From the NCBI RefSeq assembly GCF_032854445.1, contig NC_088296.1, positions 11,818,706 to 11,882,705 on the forward strand: 64,000 nt of DNA. Reading direction: 5' to 3'. This document shows, in pieces, positions 47,401 through 57,006 of this stretch. The notes below the pieces were generated by a model. The model ran no database searches and was not told the origin of the DNA. It saw only the letters and a program-made list of their open reading frames with translations. Every line of letters begins with the position of its first letter. Within the stretch, counting starts at the first letter, position 1. The DNA is from Liolophura sinensis. Lineage: Eukaryota; Mollusca; Polyplacophora; Chitonida; Chitonidae. A program made the position numbers and the translations under genes.

Positions 47401-50400
47401 AATGGTGACACGTAACTGGTGAAACATGGCTACAGCACAGAGAGTAAAACCAGAGCAGCGACGGCAGTGTGATAGTTGGTAAATGGTGACACGTAACCGG
47501 TGAAATGCGGCTACATCACAGAGAGTTAAACCAGAGTAGCGACGACAGTGTAATAGTTGGTAAATGGTGACACGTAACCGGTGAAATGCGGCTACATCAC
47601 AGAGAGTTAAACCAGAGCAGCGACGACAGTGATAGCTGGTAAATGGCGACACGTAACCGGTGAAATACGGCCACAGCACATAGAGTAAAACCAGGGTAGC
47701 GACGGCAGTGTGAAAGCTGGTAAATGGTGACACGTAACTGGTGAAACATGGCTACTGCACAGAGAGTAAAACCAGGGTAGCGACGGCAGTGTGAAAGCTG
47801 GTAAATGGTGACACGTAACTGGTGAAACATGGCTACAGCACAGAGAGTTAAACCAGAGTAGCGACGGCAGTGTGAAAGCTGGTAAATGGTGACACGTAAC
47901 TGGTGAAACATGGCTATAGCACAGAGAGTAAAACCAGAGCAGCGACGGCAGTGTGATAGTTGGTAAATGGTGACACGTAACCGGTGAAATGCGGCTACAG
48001 CACAGAGAGTAAAACCAGAGCAGCGACGGCAGTGTGATAGTTGGTAAATGGTGACACGTAACCGGTGAAATGCGGCTACAGCACAGAGAGTAAAACCAGA
48101 GCAGCGACGGCAGTGTGATAGTTGGTAAATGGTGACACGTAACCGGTGAAATGCGGCTACAGCACAGAGAGTAAAACCAGAGCAGCGACGGCAGTGTGAT
48201 AGTTGGTAAATGGTGACACGTAACCGGTGAAATGCGGCTACATCACAGAGAGTAAAACCAGAGCAGTGACGACAGTGATAGCTGGTAAATGGCGACACGT
48301 AACCGATGAAATACGGCTACAGCAGAGGGAGTTAAACCAGAGCAGCGACGACAGGGTGATAGTTGGTAAATGGTGACACGTAACCAGTGTTCGTCGAATG
48401 AGACTATCTGTAGCTCAGTTCGCCTGTTCCATGAATTTAGATATTTTGTTTCTTTCTCACAGAGTCTGAAAACTGCTATGGAAAATATGCACGATGAAGG
48501 AAAGGTACACAAGAAAGAAAGTAAGTCAAACAATATCTATGATCACATATCATTCACTGTATGGAAATTAATTATGAATGATATTTTAATACGCAGGTTT
48601 CGAGATATGACGCTACGACAACAGAGTAACGTCCCTTTGTGATATGACGTCGTCGCTTTACGGCACGGTAGGGCCAATCTGGCTATTTTAACATGGGGTG
48701 GTACAATGTATTAGAATATAGAGAACTGAATGAAAAGGATCAGACTGATCTTCTGAATTGTGTTTTTAGGTGGATTTGCATTTTCAATATTGCACCAAAG
48801 ATGATGTTCTGCCGATACTTTGATCTAAACACCATCTCTGTCATGTTAAAAGATAGGCAAGTAGCCCTACTGTGCCGTAAAGTGGCGACGTCATTTTTCA
48901 CCAGGACGTCATTCTGTTGTCGTAATGCCGTAACTCGAAAACTGCGTATTGCTTTAATTCAGTATTGCGTGGATTGGCTAATGCATGGACGTAAAGTACA
49001 CAACCTGCCGGAATCACATTGTTTGGAACGTGAGGCACTAACATTAAAGCCTACCGGCCTAATTAACATTCGTAGCTCTGCAAGTTTTACTAACAAGCAT
49101 GAACTACAGCTTGTAATATGTTTACTTATTAACTTAATTCCACGTGTTATGCATTCAGAGATAATCCTTGTTAGCTAAATTAGCTTGTGCGTAGGTGTAT
49201 GAATTCACTCTCCACTTGTGTGAGAAAGCAAGCCTATAGCATTGGTAAACCATCTAAATCATAATGAAATCAACTGATTTATCAAAACAGGCTTGTATCT
49301 CGGGCTTGATCTAATGATTGATGATTCTGCGAGTGTTTGCCGTTAAATACTGAAGTTTCCTAAGTTGCTGTGATTAATTGCAATGACTAGCATTCAGTAC
49401 TAGTTTACGGTCGTATGTATTAAGCTATACAACGATAGTGAGGTTGAAGTCTTCACTAATTCAATACTGTTTTCAGTATGCTGTGCAACACAGTCAAATA
49501 ATAACACATCACTAATACATTAAGCTGTAGATTTGGGGCACTTTTACGAGGCACCTTTGGGGGATCCAGAGAACCAGGCAGATGACAAAAGAACCGTACA
49601 TGATAAGTTTTACCCTCAAGATCCAAGTCAGTCCTTTCGCCTGCCTCAAGACGGTACGCTTAGCTCATTGCTTGTCGTTAAATATTTCATTAGTATTTTC
49701 CATCCAAGACGTAATAAAAAGTTAATGATTTTAGGGTTGAAAGAACCATCTTACTTCGCATTACTTTGCGAAAGCTAGATTTGAACCCTTTACCTCATTG
49801 ATCAAGGGATAGGTTTCATCATACATTCACCGGAACACAATGTACGATTTAAATAATGAAATGATGCAATAAGTCTTCGACTGTGTTCATAATGGAAAGT
49901 CTTTATTAAAATTATCACCCGCTTCAAAATGAACCCCAGGATAATCGTGAAAAATGTAAAGAGAATACATGGATTATTTATTCCATTCTAGTGTTTATGA
50001 AAGGCCCAGATTTGCTACCATGTATCGTTATTTACAGGGATTCCTGCGAAGAGAACGAACATCAAACCTTTTATGGACACGAAAAATGGTCATTTTGAGG
50101 AATTCTCCGAAGACAGATCAGAGTGTAAATTTTATATAGCATCCGAGAACCCTTGTCCATTGCAAGTCTGTTGTAATGAATTAGATCTCTGTGCTTCAGA
50201 ATACGAAAAACCAACCCCAATATGTAATTTTTTATCAAAGTTTATAGAATACGTGGTGACAACGGCACGGCACGAGTGACAGCACCAAACGGGTACTGAG
50301 TTCTCCGCGTTTGAAATGAACTGCTGGTTGTAGTATGTTTTTATTATAAGGTTAATGAAATTTAAATCGAATTTCAAGCATCTGTAATATTTAACCGGGC

Positions 50401-51451
50401 GCGTTATCTTGCTACCAGGTGTGAAAGTCCAGATTCAAAACAGTTAAGTAAAACAGGGTTTTCTAACTAAAGTGTTGAAGTGATATTGGAGCCAGTTGAG
50501 TTAATTGACTGGTGTTTTACGCTGTACTCAAGAATATTTCATCTATACGACGGCGGCCAGCATATTGGGAGGAAATCGGGCAGAGCCCGCTGAAAACCCA
50601 CGATCATTCGCAGGTTACTGCAAGACCTTCCCGCGTACGGCCGGAGAGGAAGCCAGCATGAGCTGGACTTGAACTCACAGCGATCACATTGGCGTACTAC
50701 CCCCCTCGGCCACAGAGGCCCTCCCCCAGTTGAATTAAAGTTAATGCAGCCAACATTATAGGTCAACTCTATAACCACAATGCTAATTTTGCAATTGGAT
50801 GTTCAAAGTCTTCCTACACAGAACTAAATTGGGCAAGGGTCCTCTCGTCTGTACTTATATTCCAATTCTTGTCCTCTAAGGCCAACCTTTTAGTTTCTTC
50901 TGCCTAAAACCAAAGACAGCGTACTAATACAATAATTGCTTGCACGGCTTTTTATGCTTACATGTACTAACCAATAACTTAAACTTACATTTTTATTACG
51001 CCTTTTTGTGATATTTTAAAATAGGGATAGAGAAAAAATAGATCTCTTAGACAAAGGTTCTGAAAAAAAGTATTGATAACTGAATATCCTTTCTAGTCAC
51101 CAAGTGTTATAGATAACACGCCACTTTTGTTCTCTTATTAACCTTGACATTTACCTTATTTGACAAAGTTTTAGAGAAGGTCGTCTACAGGCTGCTCTCT
51201 GACCTTGACCTTGCATTGAGGAATGGTATATCGGTGGAAGATATAATCAAGTATTTGTACGAAACGGAAGAAGGTGAGTTTGTGGACGAATAAAATGTTT
51301 TGTGAATTAACAAAATCAAGGTTGTGGCTAAAATATTTATTTATTTGACTGTTCTTTTACTCAGTGCATAAGAATAATTCACTTGTCTGACTTTTATGGG
51401 TGGAGGGAACCAACAAGATTTAAAAAAAAACAAATACCCACACACAGACAC

Positions 51452-51533
<82 letters not shown>

Positions 51534-51540
51534 ACACACA

Positions 51541-51590
<50 letters not shown>

Positions 51591-52546
51591 CATCACCTCG
51601 CCAAGTAGCTGAGAAACTTCCTGACTAGCCTACATGCCCCGATAGCACAGTTGGTAGAGCGTACACTTCGGGAGCGATAGATCCAGGGTCAATCTAGTCA
51701 CACCTAAGACCATAAAAGAGGAAGTTGTAACTTCCTCGCTTGGCGTTCAGCATGAAGGTGATAGTGCAACGACTGGTTAACCCGTATCAGTTTAATGGCT
51801 CGGGCGGGGCAGCTTACTTGCCTTCGGTACGGCGTTTCAGTGAAGCGGCACTAGATAAAAGAGCGGTGGAAATCCGTCCTGCAACAAGGCACATTATATG
51901 CACTCTTAAGATTCCTTCGTCGTCATATGACTGAAAAAATGTTAAGTACGACGTTAAACCCCAAGCACTCACTTAGCACTCACGAAAACGTTAAACTGAA
52001 GTATACGTCAGATTAAATACCGTTAAAAATCCTCCTGGAAATGATACCAATTTTAGTAGAACGTTTCCAACCGTTGAAGCTGCTTCAGCCGAACAATGTA
52101 TATGACGTATTTAAGTGCCCCACTTTCCATTCTTTGTTGTGTAAATTGCTTTAATACTAAAATCATTTGTAATATGTTCACTCTGTTTTTTTTGATTCTG
52201 CGACGGTCTTTTGTGACCTTCAATGTGGACATTACAGATCGTGTATATGTAGCTGTGTTTGTTAAGAGATGTGACGTCACCGGTCACAGAAGACCACCGT
52301 AGAATCCCCTGTTTCAAATACACAATGGGTTTTACTTTGTTGAAAAAAATGATAAAAAAGTATAAATGGAACAAAAAATTTTCTTTGCCTTTATTGTATT
52401 AGTCGAGCTACCGGGGTCTGTTAATTAAACAAAGAAATCTTACCCTTGTTTTAGCTGCCCGAAAAAAGCAACAGGGAAATCGAATAGAAGAAGAGGAAAG
52501 GCAACTAAGAGCTCTACTCAACAAAGAGCCCGCCCCACGTGACTAG
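38454..52546 (+). CDS. Secreted 266-residue protein, prohormone-like, 11 exons, family not recognised
   Basis: Exons: 38454-38553, 44006-44034, 44645-44665, 45754-45774, 46952-47092, 48463-48520, 49531-49653, 50038-50122, 51025-51056, 51175-51273, 52455-52546. They total 801 nt, in frame, ending in TAG. Residues 1-22 form a signal peptide (hydrophobic core CAFFLIALTYSL, likely cleavage after CHSA). The mature part is acidic and cysteine-free. It has three Lys-Arg-Thr sites (38-40, 143-145, 169-171), a Thr/Pro/Ala-rich stretch (about 67-82), and two probable helical regions (about 44-62; 204-258, the latter ending EEEERQLRALLNK). The KR sites suggest convertase processing, as in neuropeptide or granin-like precursors; an extracellular matrix protein is the alternative. 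Three exons are 21-29 nt. The 32-nt exon 51025-51056 and the donor at 50123 (GTGTAA) are the least certain steps; they were chosen because only they restore the frame. Confidence 0.68.
39076..39185 (+). mobile_element. Half copy of the foldback MITE
   Basis: CACTCAAAAAATTAAGTCTG, then GTTGTCTAAGTGATGCTAGA, match one inverted repeat of the element at 32,562-32,821; the other half is absent. Confidence 0.75.
39500..39768 (-). mobile_element. SINE family A, near full length
   Basis: ATTTATTTGATTGGTGTTTT tail end, CGCCATACTCAAGAATATT, through to CTAGCGCGCTAACCAGCTGA in the head. In intron 1 of the secreted-protein gene. Confidence 0.93.
40657..41026 (+). mobile_element. MITE, about 370 bp, CACTGTAA ends, TA-flanked
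   Basis: Left end TACACTGTAAGAAATGAATG; right end CAGTGAAATTTGTTACAGTG + TA, which is its imperfect inverted repeat. Internal sequence is AT-rich and non-coding. Confidence 0.77.
41697..41800 (-). mobile_element. SINE family A, 3' fragment
   Basis: TTGTTTTACGCCGTACTCAA, then CAGCATTATGGTGGGAGGAA. Confidence 0.87.
41885..42062 (+). repeat. 58-bp tandem repeat, about three copies
   Basis: Copies of ACACGTAGAGAAATGTACAT followed by a tract with GATACGCCTCGCTAAAACTA, within intron 1 of the secreted-protein gene. Confidence 0.85.
43725..43785 (+). mobile_element. SINE family A, 3' fragment
   Basis: ACCGTCGTATAAGTGAAAAA then TTCTTGAGTATGGCGTGAC. Confidence 0.75.
45925..46127 (+). mobile_element. 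SINE family A, rearranged 3' part
   Basis: Contains CTTCCCGCATACGGCCGGAG in plus text, then GCGCATGGTCGTGGGTTTCT, CCGCCGTCGCATAAGTGAAA and GTAAAACGTCAATTAAA; internally rearranged. Confidence 0.75.
47365..48400 (+). repeat. 81-bp minisatellite, about 13 copies, in intron 5 of the secreted-protein gene
   Basis: The unit includes TGGTAAATGGTGACACGTAA, GGTGAAATGCGGCTACAGCA and GTAAAACCAGAGCAGCGACG. The intron runs from 47,093 to 48,462, so the array makes up about three quarters of it and ends about 60 bp before the next exon. The length of 27 codons keeps minus frames open for over 230 codons (an artefact). Confidence 0.95.
48521..49530. other. Intron 6 of the secreted-protein gene
   Basis: A plus-strand open frame of 161 codons (48,693-49,178) lies here, but it shows no domain, has a mixed composition and sits between two in-frame exons of the gene; I do not call it a gene. 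Confidence 0.5.
50505..50728 (-). mobile_element. SINE family A, near full length with internal deletion
   Basis: GACTGGTGTTTTACGCTGTA, CGACGGCGGCCAGCATATTG, GAACTCACAGCGATCACATT and head remnant CTCGGCCACAGAGGCCC; part of the head is deleted. Confidence 0.9.
51438..51588 (+). repeat. (CA)n microsatellite, about 75 units, interrupted
   Basis: Long CA dinucleotide run with a few AACA and AGACA interruptions, in the last intron of the secreted-protein gene. Confidence 0.97.
51633..51978 (+). mobile_element. SINE family B, full length
   Basis: Head CCGATAGCACAGTTGGTAGA, AGATCCAGGGTCAATCTAGT, body CTCGCTTGGCGTTCAGCATG, 3' end TACGACGTTAAACCCCAAGC. Directly follows the (CA)n tract. Confidence 0.9.
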
Positions 52547-52994
52547 ACAGATTTCCTCTTCGGGCCGTCGTAACAGCCAGTCGTTGTCAGCGTAACAACG
52601 GGGTTCGGTACTTCGACAAAACTTACTCGTCTGACCGCTGGCTATGTGGAATTTTGCATTTATTTGTATAAATTATACAACTTTTCTGAAATAAGTGGTT
52701 TTCTGTTCAGCTGAAAAAAAAAATGTTTTAGGAAGCATTTGTGATGTTGGGAGAACTTAATACACGTTGTGTTTCGTACTGCATTATTACCATTTTGGTT
52801 TGATATACGTCTCGTCAAAGGACTTGTGTATACATATCAAATTCTAATGTATAGTCTAATGTGTAGTGCTAACATTTAATTTATGCATTTTACCGAACAA
52901 TGTATATGACGTATTTAAGTGCTCCACTTTCCATTCTTTGTTGTGTAAATTGCTTGAATACTAAAATGATTTGTAATATGTTCACTCTGTTTTC
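52089..52994 (+). repeat. About 100-bp direct duplication flanking the last exon of the secreted-protein gene
   Basis: CCGAACAATGTATATGACGT to GTTCACTCTGTTTT occurs at 52,089-52,190 and 52,893-52,994, with a weaker third copy near 53,091-53,150. The terminal exon (52,455-52,546) lies between the first two. Confidence 0.85.
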
Positions 52995-53189
52995 CTTACA
53001 GCGCGTTTTTTCATAGCCCTTGACATTGTGTAAAGATTCAACTGGATAACTAGCAGATAAACCGCATTTCTGGGCTTTCTTCGCATTCAATGGCTTTAAT
53101 ATTCCAATAATATGTAATATGTTCACTGTTTTTACCACAGCGCGTTTATTTCGTAGCACTTGCATTTTTGTAAAGACTCCATTTGGTAA

Positions 53190-53308
53190 ATGGCAAATAA
53201 ACAGAATTTTTGTGTTTTTATTCACAAATGGTAAATAAACAGAATTTTTGTGTTTTTATTCACAAATGGTAAATAAACAGAATTTTTGTGTTTTTATTCA
53301 CAAATGGT
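53190..53308 (+). repeat. 38-bp tandem repeat, three copies, each with a poly(A) signal
   Basis: The unit contains AATGGTAAATAAACAGAATT + TTTGTGTTTTTATTCAC. AATAAA occurs at 53196, 53234 and 53272. Confidence 0.93.
53196..53277 (+). terminator. Three tandem poly(A) signals, possible 3' end of the secreted-protein transcript
   Basis: AATAAA at 53,196, 53,234 and 53,272, each followed within about 10 bases by TTTTTGTGTTTTTATT, the U/GU-rich context expected downstream of cleavage sites. No clear AATAAA was seen between the stop codon (52,546) and here. Confidence 0.4.
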
Positions 53309-53554
53309 ATTATTCATATAATGAATAGTATAAATCTGTTGATCAAAAAAATCCACCACAAATCATGCGAAGTGACTTTTGATGATGTTATTGCCATTCA
53401 GAATAAATGTTACAAAGATAGGTATACTTATGTTTATGTTTACCTATGTTTTCTTTCTTCCACAATATCAAATGAAAACATTCATTGTGTTGTCATTTTA
53501 CATGGTGAGTAAATATTCGTTGGGTCAGTAGTAGTCTATTGTCCTTATATTTAT

Positions 53555-53725
53555 CTATTTATTTGATTGGCGTTTTACGCCGTACTCAGGAATATTTCAC
53601 TTATACGGCGCGGCCAGCATTATGGTGGGAGGAAACCGGGCATAGCTCGGGGGAAACTCACGACCATCCGCAGGCTGCTGACAGACCTTCCCACGTACGG
53701 CCGGAGAGGAAGCCAACTTGAGCTG
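53555..53725 (-). mobile_element. SINE family A, 3' two-thirds
   Basis: ATTTATTTGATTGGCGTTTT, GCCGTACTCAGGAATATTTC, then CCACGTACGGCCGGAGAGGA. Confidence 0.92.
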
Positions 53726-53754
53726 GATATTTTCATTATAGGTATACAAATAAT

Positions 53755-55321
53755 TTCCAAGCGCATTTGAACGAGTTTAAAAATTTTCCAATTTTTGCTC
53801 ATCACTTCGCTGGTTTACATCAGCTGCGTTGTAATAAGTACCATCGCGACTGGTTATTTCTATTTTAAACTTTCGGCTATAAGTAATGCGCCGTTTGGTA
53901 GCCGAGAAGATGTCAAATCTGTGGGCAAAGTCCATTTGACAGACCCAGCACTTGTCTTACTTCCAACTGGAAGAGAACCCCAATGCCTTGTACGTACATG
54001 TACTACCATACCACAACATTTGTATATAGAAAACTTCATGTACATCATACCGTCGGTTCTAAAAAACACCATTTAACATTGGCTCAAGTGAATAAGGTGC
54101 CGAACGATGCGGAATAATGCAAGAAATCGGCAGATGTTGAAAACTTTGCAAATTGCTCTGGTTTCCAAGGAGAATGGGGCGTTGCTGGACACGCCATTGT
54201 GACGGCAACCTTGTTTTAAACGCCGCTCCAGATAAAAGCATTTACCTTAGAGCAGCGCGGTTTGCACCATTCGATTTTTCTTCACAAAATAATGTCGGAT
54301 TAGTATCATTCCAAGCACATTTGAGTACTTTTTCCATTTCCCAGTATTTGGCCTAATAATTTTACTGACTGCCATCAGCCACGATGTAGTGTGTACCATG
54401 GCGACTGGCCATTTCTGTGTTGAACTTTGGTTATAAATAAAGTGCTGTTCGGTAGCCAAGAAGATGTCAAATCTTTGGGCCTAGTCCATTTGACAGACCC
54501 AGCATTTGTCTTACTTCCAACTCGAAAACAAACTCAATGTCTTTATGTACCTGTACTACCATACCACAGCATTTGTATATAGAAATGTTAAGGTCCTTGA
54601 TACCATCTGTTCTAAAAAATACATTTTAACATTGACTCCCATGAATAAGGTGCCAAACGAATCGGAATAATGCAAGAAATCGACAGGTGTTGAAAAATTG
54701 TAAAATTTCTCTGGTTTCCAAAGAGAAAGGGCCGTTCCTGGGCATCCCTGTGTGACGTCAACCAAGTTTTAAACGCCACTACAGCTAAAAGTATTGATTG
54801 TGGAGAAATGCAGTTTGCACCATTCGATTTCTCGTCACAAAATACATCGAATTAACTTTTTTCGAAGCCCATGTGAGTAATTTTACCATTTTCCAATTAT
54901 AGCCCCTAATAATTTTACTGAATGGCATCAGCCACGATGTGGTGTATACCATCGCGACTGGTCATTTCGCGGTTTGCACTATTCGATTTCTCGTCACAAA
55001 ATACGTTTCCAAGCGCATTAGAACGATTTTAAATTTTCAATTTTCACTTTGCTGGTTGACATCAGTTACGATGTCGTGTGCACCATTGCGACTGGCCATT
55101 TCTATGTTAAACTTTTGGCTATAAATAAAGTGCTGTTCGGTAGCCAAGAAGATGTCAAATCTTTGTGCCAAGTCCATCTGACAGACCCAGCACTTGTCTT
55201 ACTTCCAGCTGGAAGACAAACATAATGCCTTGTACGTACATGTAATACCATACCACAACATTTGTATACAGAAATCTTAAGGTCCTTGATACCGTCTGTT
55301 GTAAAAAAAAATACAATTTAA
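53755..55321 (+). repeat. About 550-bp tandem repeat, two long and two truncated copies, next to the arm 2 breakpoint
   Basis: The marker ACCATCGCGACTGG (with variants) recurs near 53,838, 54,393, 54,944 and 55,078. Each full unit also contains GACAGACCCAGCACTTGTCT and a tract with TTTGCACCATTCGATTT. The third copy has lost its middle. The array ends where arm 2 of the inverted duplication begins. Confidence 0.85.
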
Positions 55322-55495
55322 CAAAGTTTTTCCTTGCCCTAATCTCATACAGCTCAGCGCCAATTGATGCAGCAACAAATGTCATTTATAAAGTCACTTG
55401 TTTATGACCCGACCCGGGGTTGATCGCAGATCTTCCGACTTCGACGCCGACGTTCTAACGCTATAGACCACCGAAGCAATTCTCAGTTGCATTCC
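55322..55495 (-). mobile_element. SINE family B, partial, at outer end of arm 2
   Basis: Inverted counterpart of 30,695-30,877: GCTCAGCGCCAATTGATGC, GACCCGACCCGGGGTTGATC. Confidence 0.75.
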
Positions 55496-55507
55496 TTATG
55501 GTTGACA

Positions 55508-55690
55508 GAATTTCTTTATTTATTTATTTTATTGGTGTGCAGTAGTTTTACGTCGTACTCAAGAATGTTTCACTCATACGACGGCGGCCAGCAACATATG
55601 GTGGGAGGAAATAGGGTAGAGCCCGGAAGAAACCCACGGCCATCCGCAGGTTGCTGCAAAACCTTTCCACGTGCGACCGAACAGGAAGTG
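55508..55690 (-). mobile_element. SINE family A, arm 2 counterpart
   Basis: ATTTATTTATTTTATTGG tail, TACGTCGTACTCAAGAATG, CACGGCCATCCGCAGGTTG; the same 5' truncation as the arm 1 copy. Confidence 0.9.
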
Positions 55691-57006
55691 TAGCTTGAAA
55701 ATAGCATGAAATAATTTAATGATATCATGAAGTGATTGTTTGTAGATATCTATATAAATTTTTTATGACATCTTCAAATATTTTTTTAGATTTTATTAAA
55801 ACCTGACTAAATAGTAAAACGATTTGCCTTTCCATACCCCACCCCAACCCTTAATAAATATTTCCCGGCACCTGTTACGTGATAAAGTTGTATAAATCCA
55901 GATGAATACAACGGCACACCTTTGGTGTGTGTCTGCAGCGCATGCATGGGAATAGAGCGAAATATCTTTCGAAGGCTGTGTGCTGCGCCTACATATGCCT
56001 GGGAAGGCTTTTTATAACCCGGGTAACAATATTGACCATAGAAACGAAGGGTTTCGCAATCGTATGTCCGACTGAAGGAGCTAACGTTCCAGGATGGGTG
56101 GATTGGGGAAGATGACGAACCAGTTTGCGTGTTAAGTACAGTTGTGTTTGTCTTCCGACGATTAATATATCATCAGCAGTATCTTTTTCTCTCGTGAGAG
56201 GCAGGATATGTGTGTATCATCCTTTTTTTTTCTTTCACCTTTTACATTATATATTGACCTATATATTTCGTTTTTTCATAGGAACCGAGAGATATTTATC
56301 GAAGGGGAGAAGAGAAATGTGAATCTGTCACAAAAATCTTATTATCCTACGTGTGGTACAGTATTTTCCGAAAACTGTTCTACAATAGCCGATGTTTCAG
56401 TCATTAAACTTGATGTGTACTTTTCTGTTATTTGTTTTACAATAACTTACTTTTGTTTTACAATAGATTGCCCAGAATTAACGTTGTCAAGCAATATTTT
56501 AACCTTGTTACGTAAGAAATAACAATTTGAAACACTGACTTGAGCCTCAGATCACTTCGTAGACGGTGCTATTTTCCAACAACCTACACACGTATTCATT
56601 AAGAAAAAGGGCTTATACACAAAACCAAAACACTACTTTTTTAATTGATTTTCATCGGAAATGATTCCATTAAATCTCTTTAATAGTGGGTCTGTTACAA
56701 AGTACATTTGTTCATACGGCTTACTGCAAATAGGTCCTATAGCCGGCAAAACTGTCTCGACCTCATGTTTAGGAATTGGAAAACAAACATTGCCATATCG
56801 TTCTGTAATCAACTTTATATCAAAGCCCCTTATTCCAAGAACCACACACCAAAAGTATTTTTAGGGGAGCTTACTCTTTTTTTTACAATCACGTCAACCG
56901 ATAGGTGGCGCAGTTGCAAACTGATACGTGAAAATAGTTGTGGCCGGACTGCTAAATTTGAGAGATGTCCGTGATCATTTGTTAGGATATTTTAAATGTT
57001 TCTAAA

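Noticed and set aside
47597-48298. 233-codon minus-strand frame (FHRLRVTIYQLSHCRR repeats)
   Set aside because: It is the 81-bp array inside an intron of the plus-strand gene.
48693-49178. 161-codon plus-strand open frame
   Set aside because: No recognisable domain, and it falls in intron 6 of the secreted-protein gene, whose flanking exons join in frame without it.
51341-51628. Open frames of THTHTH or CVCVCV repeats
   Set aside because: Translations of the (CA)n microsatellite.
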